From the NCBI GenBank assembly GCA_024640745.1, contig JAHEEL010000050.1:1-12567 (forward strand): a stretch of 12,567 nucleotides of DNA, given 5' to 3'. The DNA comes from Actinomycetes bacterium (GTDB lineage: Bacteria; Actinomycetota; Acidimicrobiia; Spongiisociales; UBA5794). The notes below the pieces were generated by a model that saw only the letters and a program-made list of their open reading frames with translations, was not told the origin of the DNA and did not search any database. Position numbers and translations under genes: made by a program. This document shows, one piece after another, positions 12,443 through 12,567 of the stretch. Numbering within the stretch: the stretch's first letter is position 1; each line of letters starts with the position of its first letter.

Positions 12443-12567
12443 GTGCCGGTCGATCGGCTCCTCGCCTCCGACGAGGATCTCGAAATGGTGATCATCGCCG
12501 ACCACGGGCCGGATTCCCACGCGCAGCACGCCAAGGAGGTTGCCGACTGGACGGATGATGAGCTCCT
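12443..12567 (+). CDS. Unrecognised protein, N-terminal fragment
   Basis: One plus-strand frame stays open from before the tsaC stop to the right edge. From GTG 12443 it reads VPVDRLLASDEDLEMV, then IIADHGPDSHAQHAKEVAD, then WTDDELL. Third codon positions are strongly G or C and the composition is rich in D, E, V and A, as in the neighbouring genes, while the other two plus frames hit stops. I recognise no domain in these roughly 41 residues and see no membrane segment, so it is not an obvious wecA/rfe, the gene that follows sua5 in mycobacteria. The start is unsure: GTG 12389, inside tsaC, and the internal ATG at 12485 are alternatives, and none has a good ribosome site. Confidence 0.5.
   Translation, partial: MPVDRLLASDEDLEMVIIADHGPDSHAQHAKEVADWTDDEL

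Noticed and set aside
12323..12529. 68-residue minus-strand open frame at the right edge
   Set aside because: It overlaps the end of tsaC and the better, codon-biased plus-strand frame, and shows no recognisable motif.

Overview
This 12.6 kb, high-GC window looks like the chromosome of an actinobacterium (Actinomycetota). The class cannot be fixed from sequence alone; a deep-branching, non-mycobacterial lineage such as Acidimicrobiia is my inference. The main reason is gene order. argS-lysA-hom-thrC-rho-rpmE-prfA-prmC-tsaC follows the mycobacterial argS-lysA-thrA-thrC-thrB-rho-rpmE-prfA-hemK-sua5 block, but thrB is absent and a DUF1385 membrane protein gene sits between rpmE and prfA. A second clue is GTG/TTG start codons.

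Layout. (1) 1-674, minus strand: N-terminal part of a membrane-anchored multiheme cytochrome c. It shows four CXXCH motifs and looks like the octaheme tetrathionate-reductase family. The gene runs off the left edge. (2) 675-1163: a non-coding stretch with a perfect TGTGA-N6-TCACA palindrome (CRP/FNR/GlxR type), a degenerate copy of a hairpin repeat, and a 26-bp exact copy of the 3' end of the neighbouring tRNA gene. (3) 1164-1235, minus strand: intact tRNA-Arg(CCG), divergent from argS. (4) 1291-6861, plus strand: argS, then a 179-bp palindromic (MITE-like) element, then lysA, hom and thrC (lysine and threonine branches of the aspartate pathway). (5) 6862-7179: ten perfect 7-bp tandem units, an inverted partner, a good sigma-70-type promoter (TTGAAC-N16-TACAAT) and a rho leader of about 135 nt. 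(6) 7180-12422, plus strand: rho, rpmE, DUF1385, prfA, prmC, tsaC, tightly packed. (7) From about 12443: the start of an unrecognised plus-strand gene that leaves the window.

How the genes work together. ArgRS charges tRNA-Arg, whose CCG-anticodon gene is its neighbour. LysA makes lysine. Hom and ThrC make homoserine and threonine, but homoserine kinase must be encoded elsewhere. The rho block serves transcription termination and translation: Rho, ribosomal protein L31, release factor 1, the methyltransferase that modifies the RF1 GGQ motif, and the TsaC enzyme that starts t6A tRNA modification from threonine.

Novelty. The coding core is ordinary housekeeping. The unusual material lies between genes: a hairpin repeat family present as inverted copies on either side of the tRNA-Arg/argS module, the duplicated tRNA 3' end exactly abutting one copy, 7-bp tandem repeats where thrB would be expected, and the CRP-like site in front of the cytochrome. 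I see no CRISPR array, no transposase or integrase gene, and no convincing undescribed multi-gene system.
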